A DNA stretch of 9,679 nt from an uncultured Chloroflexota bacterium (GTDB taxonomy: Bacteria > Chloroflexota > Anaerolineae > Caldilineales > Caldilineaceae), in the NCBI GenBank assembly GCA_903858085.1, contig CAIOHJ010000393.1:1-9679 (forward strand), written 5' to 3'. A model generated the notes under the pieces. That model ran no database searches, was not told where the DNA came from, and was given only the letters and a program-made list of their open reading frames with translations. Made by a program: the position numbers and the translations under genes. Of the stretch, positions 1-6,542 are shown one piece after another. Each line of letters opens with the position of its first letter. Within the stretch, counting starts at the first letter, position 1.

Positions 1-399
1 AGATGCGGCGATCCGCCTGTCGTGCAGCAACAAGGTGCACCGATGGCGGGGAAATGCAAGAAAGAGAAAGACCCTCCCTGACGGTCGGGGCTCTGAGCGG
101 TTCACCTGACGCAGCGTCTCCCGCGTCGCCGCCAATTCTTCCGTCAACCGCTGGTTTTCTTTCGCACGCCCCATCGGGGCGGATGAGTTTAGCACCTGAC
201 CCCATGGAACTGGCGCTCCGACGCCGGGTGCGCAAACGCGATGACCCCCCCCCAGCTTCGCCGAGCGCGTCGCCCACCAGGCCGCCGTGCCAGCGGTGCT
301 CTGATCCAGCGCTTTTGGAGAGGAGACGGGCGTGCGATAGATCCGCAACTGTTTCACCTGCTGCAAAACTTTGAACCGCACCCAGACGAAAAAAGGAGG
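1..399. other. Region without a convincing gene; possible decayed coding remnant on minus strand
   Basis: I see no recognisable gene, RNA or repeat here. The minus strand has one frame open from an ATG at about 474 down to the left edge with no stop. Within it, around positions 100-180, is a short hydrophilic stretch rich in Glu, Arg, Leu and Gln (ENQRLTEELAATRETLRQ) that looks like a coiled coil. The rest of that frame is not protein-like: it runs through a homopolymeric C tract at 244-252 and through the promoter and operator of the regulator gene. It could be the end of a degraded transposase or another broken gene whose remainder lies left of the window, or a chance open frame in GC-rich DNA. 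The plus-strand open frames here are low-complexity Pro/Arg/Ser strings and are not convincing. Confidence 0.35.
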
Positions 400-428
400 T
401 TGACAGCCAAAAAAAAATGTTGTATATT
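400..428 (+). promoter_or_regulatory. Sigma70-type promoter of the LacI-family regulator gene
   Basis: A perfect -35 box TTGACA lies at 400-405 and a -10 box TATATT (5 of 6 consensus) at 423-428, with the optimal 17-base spacer between them. The spacer contains a run of nine A (409-417). Transcription would start at about 434-436, inside the palindromic operator, about 30-40 bases before the regulator start codon. This is the best promoter in the window and may also drive the downstream transport and hydrolase genes. Confidence 0.85.
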
Positions 429-442
429 GGAATCGATTCCAA
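427..442. promoter_or_regulatory. LacI-family operator, perfect 16-bp palindrome
   Basis: TTGGAATCGATTCCAA is a perfect inverted repeat with a central CG. That is the usual layout of LacI/GalR-family operators, where a hinge-helix Leu inserts at the central CpG, and it fits the general TGNNANCGNNNNCA form. It overlaps the end of the -10 box and the predicted transcription start, so a bound repressor would block initiation. The adjacent gene encodes a LacI-family protein, so negative autoregulation is the simplest reading. I found no second good copy in the window. Confidence 0.82.
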
Positions 443-463
443 ATAAAGTATCTGCAATTTTTG

Positions 464-1477
464 ATGGATGCCATGCAAAAACGGAGCTCTACGATCCAGG
501 ATGTCGCGCGTCGGGCCGGGGTGGGAGTCGGCACGGTCTCGCGTGTGCTCAACGACCACCCCAATGTCACCCAGGCCACGCGCGAACAGGTCTTGCGCGT
601 GATCGCCGATCTGGGCTATCGCCCCAAATCGGCGGCCGTGACGTTGCGCACCCGCCAGACCCGGGAAATTGGGCTGATCACCGACGAAATTGCGACCACA
701 CCCTTTGCGTTCGACCTGATTCGCGGGGCTCAGGACGAAGCGTGGGCCCACCAGTCGATTCTGGTGCTGATTAACACCAGCGGCAACCTGGATCTGCTCA
801 ATGCAGCGCTGGACCAGATGTATGACCGGCAGGTGCGGGGCGTGCTCTATGCCGCAATGTTCCACCAGCCGGTCAACCTGCCCGAACGTTTCCGGGAGTT
901 GCCCGCCGTGTTGGTAGATTGCTACAGCGAAGACCGCAGCCTGCCTTCGGTGGTGCCCAATGAGATCCAAGGGGGGCAGGATGCTGTGGCCACGCTGTTG
1001 CAGCACGGCCATCGGCGGATCGGGTTTATCAACTACACGACCGACCAGCCTGCTGTGGTCGGCCGTCTCGAAGGGTACCGCCGGGCGCTGGCGGCAGCGG
1101 GGGTGGCTTATGACCCGACGCTGGTGCGCCAGGCGGACATTGCCCCCGAGGCGGTCTACCGGACGACGATCCAGCTGATGCAGCAGCCGGATCGACCGAC
1201 CGCTCTGTTTTGTTTCAACGACCGTACCGCGATGTGGGCCTACGACGCGCTGCGCGATCTGGCTCTGCGGGTGCCGGAGGAGGTGGCTGTGATAGGATTT
1301 GACAATCAGGAGCTGTTGGCGGCCAACTTGCGGCCGCCCTTGACGACCATGCAGCTGCCCCACTACGAAATGGGGCGCTGGGCCGTGCATCATCTGATTG
1401 CTGGCAATCCACAGCCATCGCCGACGGCGCCCCAGGTCCAGCTTGATTGCCCGTTGGTCTGGAGAGCGTCGGTCTGA
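464..1477 (+). CDS. LacI/GalR-family transcriptional regulator
   Basis: This is a full-length LacI-family repressor of about 337 residues, close to the family norm of 330-350. The N-terminus carries the helix-turn-helix (TIQDVARRAGVGVGTVSRVLN) followed by the hinge segment (LGYRPKSAAVTLRT), which keeps the Leu that wedges into the central CpG of the operator. A periplasmic-binding-protein-like sensor domain follows, from about residue 65 to the end, with typical segments such as HGHRRIGFI, RLEGYRRAL, ALFCFNDRTA and VAVIGFDN. The effector is probably a sugar; given the neighbours, a fructose-containing sugar or its breakdown product is likely. The start is uncertain: TTG 461, ATG 464 and ATG 473 are in frame, none has a clear Shine-Dalgarno sequence, and ATG 473 would give MQKRSSTIQDVA. 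The gene lies behind its own promoter and a perfect operator and heads a sugar-uptake locus transcribed in the same direction. Confidence 0.95.
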   Translation: MDAMQKRSSTIQDVARRAGVGVGTVSRVLNDHPNVTQATREQVLRVIADLGYRPKSAAVTLRTRQTREIGLITDEIATTPFAFDLIRGAQDEAWAHQSILVLINTSGNLDLLNAALDQMYDRQVRGVLYAAMFHQPVNLPERFRELPAVLVDCYSEDRSLPSVVPNEIQGGQDAVATLLQHGHRRIGFINYTTDQPAVVGRLEGYRRALAAAGVAYDPTLVRQADIAPEAVYRTTIQLMQQPDRPTALFCFNDRTAMWAYDALRDLALRVPEEVAVIGFDNQELLAANLRPPLTTMQLPHYEMGRWAVHHLIAGNPQPSPTAPQVQLDCPLVWRASV

Positions 1478-1489
1478 GAAATCACGCGG

Positions 1490-1509
1490 GCTCCAGGATG
1501 CCCTGGAGC
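1490..1509 (+). terminator. Hairpin just after the regulator gene, possible attenuator or weak terminator
   Basis: An 8-bp perfect stem GCTCCAGG/CCTGGAGC (1490-1497 with 1502-1509) with a 4-base loop lies 12 bases after the regulator stop codon. No T-tract follows, so it is not a classical intrinsic terminator. It may partly separate transcription of the regulator from the transport genes, or protect the 3' end of the regulator message. Confidence 0.4.
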
Positions 1510-1714
1510 GATCTGCCGTCCGGTTCTGGGCCAGTTGACAGGCTGGATGGAATTCAGAATGGGGGTGAAGTGCCGGAGGCGAGCCTGGCCGGCTGTGGGT
1601 TCAGGGGGTGGCGTCTGCTCTGTCCTAGAGACCAACCGAATCGCAGACAGGATTTTGGCGCAGAGAACCTGGCTATTTGTTTACACAGAGTTGTTGTCCA
1701 TAACTTTTGGAAAA

Positions 1715-1720
1715 GAGGAG
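1715..1720 (+). promoter_or_regulatory. Ribosome binding site that fixes the start of the binding-protein gene
   Basis: GAGGAG lies nine bases before ATG 1730. The reading frame is open much further upstream, from TTG 1535, but that extension is not protein-like and would bury the signal peptide. The Shine-Dalgarno sequence together with the signal peptide that starts right after ATG 1730 decides the start. Confidence 0.8.
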
Positions 1721-1729
1721 ACCCAAAGA

Positions 1730-3175
1730 ATGCAAAACCAAGGATTTAACCGGCGCCAGTTTCTGCAGATGGCAGGGGTAGGTTCCGCAGCTGTCATGCT
1801 GGCCGCCTGTGTCCCAGCTCAGCCGGCGGCGGCTCCTGCTATGGAAGGTGCAGCGCCGGCCAAGGAGGTCGTCGTCCTGCGCGTGCAAGGAGACCCGGCC
1901 AACGAAACGCCCCTGCTCGAACCGTTCCGCCAGGTTCATCCCGGCATTGACCTGGAGTTCATTGCCGTCACCGGCATCGACCACGAAGAGATCGCCAGCA
2001 AGATTCTGTCGATGATCGCAGCAGGCGAGCAGATCGACTTCGGCTACTCGGCGACCGAGGCTCTGCAGCTCTATGCCGGGCAAGGGCTGGCGTATGCGCT
2101 CGACGAGTTGATCCAGCGCGATGAGGCGGAAGTGTCCGAGTATTTTGCGGATGTGCACCCCTCGCTGATCGAGGCGATGATGTACGAAGGCAGCGTGTAC
2201 GAGCTGCCCTTTGACTTCAACGCCGCCAATATGTACTACAACACGCAGCTCTTTGCCGAGGCGGGGGTGGACCATCCGGCCGACAACTGGTCGAAGGATG
2301 ACTTCCTGGAGGTCGCTCGCAAGATTGCCAAGAAGGACGAGTCCGGCCAGACCACCGTCTTTGGCTATGCCTGGACGAACCGTCTGTGGGGCAGCTGGAT
2401 GCCGTGGATCTTCGTCAACGGGGGCAACCTCTTCACCGAGGAAAAGGCCCCCGGCGGCGAGTGGCTCTGGAGCACCTTCTACGCCGACGACGCAGCAGCG
2501 GCAGGCCGCGGCGGCGGTTACCGCTGGGTCACGCCGACCGCCAATTCCCCGGCAGTCGTCGAGGCACTCGACCTGGTAGTCACCTTGACCAGCGAAGGCA
2601 CCGCCCCGGCGATCGAAATGGGGGGTGGGCAGACGCTGCAGGGCTTCTTTGCCGACAACAAGCTGGCGATGACCCCGGCTGGCGGCTTCTGGGCGGGTGG
2701 CCTGGCCAACGCTGGCTTCCCCAACGGCTCCTTCGACGTACAGCTCTTCCCCAGCTGGAAAAACCAGCGCCATCAGTTCGGCACCGGCGGCCAGTGGATT
2801 GCGGCGCAGAGCCAGCACAAAGAGGAGGCCTGGACCTACAGCAAGTTCCGCATCTCGCAAGAGGGGATGAAGCTCTGGTACGGCGCCAATGGGATCATCA
2901 CGACCCCGTCGCGGCGTTCGATGCTGGTCGCCGAGGCCTTCGCCGAGACCGGCCCGGCGCACTGGCAGGTCTTCTACGACACCCTTGACAAACACCCGGA
3001 CACTGCCCCGATCCCGGCGCCGCCCATCTCCAACCCGATGACCACCCTCTTCACCAGCTACACGGGCCGGGCGATGACCGGCGAGCTCTCTCCCCAGCAG
3101 GCGATGGACGAGCTGCAGAAGGAGCTGGAGGATCTGGTCGCCCGTTCGCAGGACATCATGTATCCGCAGGGCTGA
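1730..3175 (+). CDS. ABC transporter sugar-binding lipoprotein (extracellular solute-binding protein family 1)
   Basis: This 481-residue protein would be the cell-surface sugar receptor of the ABC importer encoded by the next two genes. Residues 1-27 form a lipoprotein signal: a twin-arginine motif (NRRQFLQ, residues 7-13), a hydrophobic stretch, and a lipobox LAAC with the lipidated Cys at 27. Export by the Tat route is therefore likely. A low-complexity Ala/Pro linker (about 28-45) leads into the mature domain, which has features of family 1 binding proteins: an early segment around LLEPFRQVHPGIDLEF, YELPFDFNAANMYYNTQLFAEAGV (about 157-180), NWSKDDFLEVARKI, and a late region with GGQWIAAQSQHKEEAWTY and a run of GELSPQQAMDELQKELEDL. 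A Gly/Ala-rich stretch at about 240-270 looks like an insertion. The substrate is unknown; the two GH32 hydrolases nearby suggest fructo-oligosaccharide or sucrose. The 252-base gap upstream contains no promoter I trust. Confidence 0.93.
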   Translation: MQNQGFNRRQFLQMAGVGSAAVMLAACVPAQPAAAPAMEGAAPAKEVVVLRVQGDPANETPLLEPFRQVHPGIDLEFIAVTGIDHEEIASKILSMIAAGEQIDFGYSATEALQLYAGQGLAYALDELIQRDEAEVSEYFADVHPSLIEAMMYEGSVYELPFDFNAANMYYNTQLFAEAGVDHPADNWSKDDFLEVARKIAKKDESGQTTVFGYAWTNRLWGSWMPWIFVNGGNLFTEEKAPGGEWLWSTFYADDAAAAGRGGGYRWVTPTANSPAVVEALDLVVTLTSEGTAPAIEMGGGQTLQGFFADNKLAMTPAGGFWAGGLANAGFPNGSFDVQLFPSWKNQRHQFGTGGQWIAAQSQHKEEAWTYSKFRISQEGMKLWYGANGIITTPSRRSMLVAEAFAETGPAHWQVFYDTLDKHPDTAPIPAPPISNPMTTLFTSYTGRAMTGELSPQQAMDELQKELEDLVARSQDIMYPQG

Positions 3176-3210
3176 GCCCTGACGGGTGTCCACCCAAAGG
3201 GCTGGCACCG

Positions 3211-3256
3211 GCGGCTCTTTCCGGCCCCCTCACGCAGGGGGGCCGGAAAGAGCCGC
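3211..3256 (+). repeat. Long perfect hairpin between binding-protein and permease genes
   Basis: A 19-bp perfect inverted repeat (3211-3229 with 3238-3256) has an 8-base loop and begins 36 bases after the binding-protein stop codon. It has no T-tract after it. A smaller inverted repeat GGGTG/CACCC (3184-3188 with 3191-3195) precedes it. In ABC sugar operons such a structure commonly stabilises the 3' end of the abundant binding-protein message or partly terminates transcription, giving more receptor than permease. It could instead be a copy of a genome-wide palindromic repeat. Confidence 0.82.
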
Positions 3257-3289
3257 TCTCCCGGCCAGCAGGATGAAAGGAGAAGGAGG

Positions 3290-4237
3290 ATGCAGACAGC
3301 TGTGACAGCGCGCAAGCGGACATCCCTGGCTGGCTGGTTGACCGAGCCAACTTTGGCGGGCATGCGCCGGCGCAAGGCCCTGTTGGGATATTTGTTTGTC
3401 CTGCCCACCATTCTGGGCATTTTGGTCTTCACCGCCGGTCCAGTGCTGGTCTCGTTTGGGTTGAGCCTGTACAAATGGAACGTGTTTCGCCCCCCCACCT
3501 TTGTCGGCTTGGAGAACTACAGCCGGCTGGTCAGCGATACCCGGGTGCTGGTCAGCTTCGCCAATTCAGCCCGCTTTGTGATTTTGGCGATCGGTTTGCA
3601 GATCGTGTTTTCCTTGCTGCTGGCCCTGGCGCTGCGCCAGCGCATGGCGACCTGGATGCGCTACTATTTTCGGACGACCTTTCTGCTCCCCTTTCTGCTT
3701 TCTGGGGCGGCAACCGGCGTGGTGCTCTCTTACCTGCTCCACCAGGAGTTCGGCGTGGTCAACTACTACCTGGGGCTGCTTGGAATCCCGCGCATCCCCT
3801 GGCTGACCTCGAGCGACGTCGTCTTGTACACGGTGGTGCTCGCCTATCTGTGGCAGTTTGTCGGCTTCTCCTTGATCACCATGCTGGGCGGGCTGAGCAA
3901 TATCTCGTCGGAAGTGCTGGACGCGGCCGAGGTGGATGGGGCCTCTGGCTGGAGCTGGCTCTGGCAGATTGTGTTGCCGATGTTGAGCCCGACCCTGCTC
4001 TTTTCCGCCGTGATCGGGGTGATCGGCGGGCTGCAGATTTTTGACCAGCCCTACGTCATGACGCGCGGGGGGCCCGGCGATGCCAGCCGTACGGCTGTGA
4101 TGACCCTCTACGAGGCAGCGTTCAAAAATCAGGAGATCGGCTATGCCTCGTCGATCGCTGTGATCCTGTTCGTCGTGATCCTGGCCATCACCGCCTTCCA
4201 GTTTGCCATGAGCAAACGCTGGGTCTTCTATCAATAA
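3290..4237 (+). CDS. ABC sugar transporter permease, MalF/UgpA type
   Basis: This 315-residue inner-membrane protein is one of two permease subunits of the importer. Six hydrophobic segments fit the MalF/UgpA core fold: about residues 31-59, 94-116, 130-150, 179-201, 233-252 and 287-306. The cytoplasmic EAA loop that docks on the ATPase is clear at about 207-230 (SSEVLDAAEVDGASGWSWLW and following IVLP). The family-typical PYVMTRGGPGDASRT follows at 254-268. The basic N-terminus matches a cytoplasmic end. The start is ATG 3290, supported by AAAGGAG at 3276-3282, seven bases upstream; a second AAGGAGG touches the ATG directly. The internal ATG 3362 is less likely. The next permease follows after 17 bases, and the long hairpin lies immediately upstream. 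Confidence 0.95.
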   Translation: MQTAVTARKRTSLAGWLTEPTLAGMRRRKALLGYLFVLPTILGILVFTAGPVLVSFGLSLYKWNVFRPPTFVGLENYSRLVSDTRVLVSFANSARFVILAIGLQIVFSLLLALALRQRMATWMRYYFRTTFLLPFLLSGAATGVVLSYLLHQEFGVVNYYLGLLGIPRIPWLTSSDVVLYTVVLAYLWQFVGFSLITMLGGLSNISSEVLDAAEVDGASGWSWLWQIVLPMLSPTLLFSAVIGVIGGLQIFDQPYVMTRGGPGDASRTAVMTLYEAAFKNQEIGYASSIAVILFVVILAITAFQFAMSKRWVFYQ

Positions 4238-4254
4238 AGAAGGAGGGAGTCGAT

Positions 4255-5139
4255 ATGCAGAGCTCTTGGCCGGAAAAAAAGAACGCCCGGGCAGGGCACA
4301 GTGTCGCAGAGGCGCTGCCGCGTCACGGCCGGCGCTGGCTGCTGCTGTTGTGTTTGTTTGCCCTCAGCGTGATCATGGTCGGCCCCATCGTGTGGACGAT
4401 TTCGACCTCACTGCGTACGCCTGCCGCCTCGTTCAGCCTGCCGCCCAAATGGCTGCCGACCGACATGGCGCTGGAAAACTATGCAGAGGTCTTTGCGCGT
4501 ATCCCCTTCTGGCGCCAGATCTTCAACAGCTTTTTTGTGACCCTCAGCACGGTGTTCGGCCAGCTGTGTACGGCCGCCCTGGCCGGCTATGCCTTTGCCC
4601 GGCTGGACTTTCCTGGCAAAACGCTGCTGTTCTGGCTGGTCATGGCGACCCTGATGATCCCGCTGCAGGCCACGATCATCCCAGTCTTTGTGCTGATCAG
4701 CCGAATTGGGCTGTCGGACAGCCTGGCGGCGTTGATTGTTCCGGCGCTCTTCACCGCATTTGGCACCTTTCTGCTCCGCCAGTATTTTATGCAGGCCCCC
4801 AAGGAGTTTGAGGAAGTGGCCCTGATCGACGGCGCCAACCAGTGGTATATCTTCAGCCGGGTCTATCTGCCGCTGACAGCACCAGGGCTGGCTGTGCTGG
4901 CTGTGCTGGCTTTCAACGGCACCTGGAACGAATTTTATCGGCCGCTGGTTTTTCTGATCACCGACGCCAATTTCACGATCCCGCTGGGGCTCAACACCCT
5001 CAAAGGCTACATGATGACAGGCAGCATCTCAGTCGTCCTGGCGGGCGTCTCGCTTTCGCTCATCCCTGTCATTTTGGTCTATCTCTTCGGCCAGCGCTAT
5101 CTCATCGAGGGCATCATGGTCGGCGGGCTGAAAGGTTGA
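4255..5139 (+). CDS. ABC sugar transporter permease, MalG/UgpE type
   Basis: This 294-residue protein is the second permease subunit and would pair with the MalF/UgpA-type protein. Hydrophobic segments lie at about residues 27-49, 92-114, 123-147, 158-175, 209-224 and 258-280. The EAA loop is at about 183-206 (KEFEEVALIDGANQWYIFSR), followed by the family-typical FNGTWNEFYRPLVFL. The C-terminus RYLIEGIMVGGLKG is the standard ending of this family. The start ATG 4255 has AGGAGG at 4241-4246, eight bases upstream. The stop codon lies two bases before the probable GTG start of the next gene, so translation of the two is probably coupled. No ATP-binding subunit is encoded in the window; this importer class often shares a MsmK/UgpC-type ATPase encoded elsewhere. 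Confidence 0.95.
   Translation: MQSSWPEKKNARAGHSVAEALPRHGRRWLLLLCLFALSVIMVGPIVWTISTSLRTPAASFSLPPKWLPTDMALENYAEVFARIPFWRQIFNSFFVTLSTVFGQLCTAALAGYAFARLDFPGKTLLFWLVMATLMIPLQATIIPVFVLISRIGLSDSLAALIVPALFTAFGTFLLRQYFMQAPKEFEEVALIDGANQWYIFSRVYLPLTAPGLAVLAVLAFNGTWNEFYRPLVFLITDANFTIPLGLNTLKGYMMTGSISVVLAGVSLSLIPVILVYLFGQRYLIEGIMVGGLKG
4887..4913 (+). repeat. Short 9-bp tandem repeat inside the second permease gene
   Basis: GCTGGCTGT occurs twice in tandem (4887-4895, 4896-4904) and is followed by a partial third copy differing in two bases (4905-4913). It encodes the LAVLAVLAF part of the fifth membrane segment. A change of one unit would add or remove three hydrophobic residues in frame. This may be only a consequence of alternating Leu, Ala and Val codons. 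Confidence 0.6.
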
Positions 5140-5141
5140 TC

Positions 5142-6518
5142 GTGCAATACTTCAAACCACCCGGCGATTTTTTTGTCGGGGACTGCATGCCCTTCTACCA
5201 CGCTGGGCTCTTCCATCTCTATTACCTGCTCGACGAGCAGCACCATCAGGCACTCCAGGGGCTGGGAGGGCACCAGTGGGCCCACGCCTCGACCACAGAT
5301 CTTGTGAACTGGCAGCACCACCCGCTGGCGCTGCCAATCACCGCAGCCACAGAAGGCTCGATCTGCACGGGGTCCGTCTTTTTTCATGACGGCACCTACT
5401 ATGCGTTCTATGCGACCCGGACGCGAGATTGGCGCCAGCATCTCAGCCTGGCCACCAGCGCAGATGGGATCCACTTTGTCAAACAGGTGCCCGATCTCTT
5501 TGCGCCGCCGCAGCCCGCCTACTCGCCTTTCCATTTTCGGGATCCGCTGCCTTTTCAGGATCCGCAGACCGGGCTCTTCCACCTGTTGGTCAGCGCGCAA
5601 TGGTTGGAATACCCGCTGCCTGGCCGCGGCGGTTGTCTGGCCCATCTGGTCTCTACGGATCTGGCCCGCTGGCACCTGCATGACCCCTTTCTGATCCCGG
5701 GGTTCGACGACGTGCCGGAATGTTCTGACTGGTTCTGTTGGAACGGCTGGTATTATCTGCTCTTCAGCAACGCGCTGACCGCCCGCTACCGTATGGCGCG
5801 CAGCCCGCTGGGCCCCTGGCAGTGCCCCCCCATCGATATGTTGGATGGCCCGCTGGCGCGTGTGATGAAAACAGCCCCCTTCGACGGCAACCGCCGGATC
5901 GGTGTCGCCTGGCTTGGCACCCGCCAGGGAGAGAGCAACGAAGGGCGCATGCAGTGGGGGGGACATACGCTTTTTCGTGAGCTGGTGCAGCACGCCGATG
6001 GCACGCTGGGCTGCGCGTTTTTACCCGAGCTGCAGCCGACAGCCGGCCCCTCGCTGCTCCCTGCCCTGGTCGCTGTGACCCCCTCTGTGCGGTCGCTGGG
6101 GGCCCCTGGCGGCCCGCTGCGGCTGCAGCTCGACAGCTGCGACGGGCTGGCGGTTGCCCGCTGCGCCCCTCTCCCCTTCAACGTGCGGTTGACCCTGCGG
6201 GTGAACCCCTCCGACGCCCGGGGCGTCTATGGGCTGCGCCTGCGCAGCGACGGCGACTACGATCGGGCAGTTGTGTTGCTTTTCCGTCCTGCCGAAGCCA
6301 TCGTCGAGCTGGGCAACACCGCGATCTACGGCGTCTGCGGACTCGATCGCCCGTTCTCTGTAGAAGTGATCTGCCGAGAGGATCTCATCGATGTCTGCAT
6401 CGATGGACGGCGCTGTGTGGTCAACCGCTGCCCCGAAGGGCGGGGAGAGCAGCTTTTTTTCTTTGCACAGGGCACTGCCGTGTGCTACGACCCCATCTCT
6501 ATCCAACCGCTCCTGTAA
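5142..6518 (+). CDS. Divergent glycoside hydrolase family 32-like protein
   Basis: This 458-residue protein resembles clan GH-J beta-fructosidases: an N-terminal five-bladed propeller (about 8-300) and a C-terminal beta-sandwich (about 320-458). It lacks the usual WMNDPNG block. At the equivalent place is GDCMPFY, with D14 as the likely nucleophile, followed by the GH32-like HLYYLLDEQHH and QWAHASTTDLVNWQHHPLAL. The stabiliser motif RDP is present (D134), as is the EC motif with the acid/base Glu (E193), so the three catalytic acidic residues are all there. No signal peptide is visible, so it should act in the cytoplasm on an imported fructoside. The start is probably GTG 5142, with AAAGG six bases upstream; TTG 5136 overlaps the permease stop and is possible. 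The longer open frame reaching back to 4842 only shadows the permease gene. Exact linkage specificity cannot be read from the sequence; a related GH-J or GH43-like activity remains possible. Confidence 0.85.
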   Translation: MQYFKPPGDFFVGDCMPFYHAGLFHLYYLLDEQHHQALQGLGGHQWAHASTTDLVNWQHHPLALPITAATEGSICTGSVFFHDGTYYAFYATRTRDWRQHLSLATSADGIHFVKQVPDLFAPPQPAYSPFHFRDPLPFQDPQTGLFHLLVSAQWLEYPLPGRGGCLAHLVSTDLARWHLHDPFLIPGFDDVPECSDWFCWNGWYYLLFSNALTARYRMARSPLGPWQCPPIDMLDGPLARVMKTAPFDGNRRIGVAWLGTRQGESNEGRMQWGGHTLFRELVQHADGTLGCAFLPELQPTAGPSLLPALVAVTPSVRSLGAPGGPLRLQLDSCDGLAVARCAPLPFNVRLTLRVNPSDARGVYGLRLRSDGDYDRAVVLLFRPAEAIVELGNTAIYGVCGLDRPFSVEVICREDLIDVCIDGRRCVVNRCPEGRGEQLFFFAQGTAVCYDPISIQPLL

Positions 6519-6542
6519 ACCAGGCAGGAGCCCAAACAGGCG

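Noticed and set aside
1535..1560. Promoter made from TTGACA (1535-1540) and CAGAAT (1555-1560)
   Set aside because: The 14-base spacer is too short and no better -10 lies at 16-18 bases.
1704..1715. Inverted repeat CTTTT-GG-AAAAG just before the binding-protein ribosome binding site
   Set aside because: Five A/T-rich base pairs around a 2-base loop cannot fold well and lack an operator-like core.
1535..1729. N-terminal extension of the binding protein from TTG 1535
   Set aside because: The signal peptide and a good Shine-Dalgarno sequence sit at ATG 1730; the extension would make the signal internal.
1673..3208. 511-codon open frame on the minus strand opposite the binding-protein gene
   Set aside because: It mirrors a clearly real gene with signal peptide and ribosome binding site; the translation is Arg/Gly/Val-rich without any recognisable domain, a common GC-rich shadow.
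4842..5141. N-terminal extension of the divergent GH32 protein from 4842
   Set aside because: The extension runs entirely inside the second permease gene in another frame and is not protein-like; GTG 5142 has a Shine-Dalgarno sequence.
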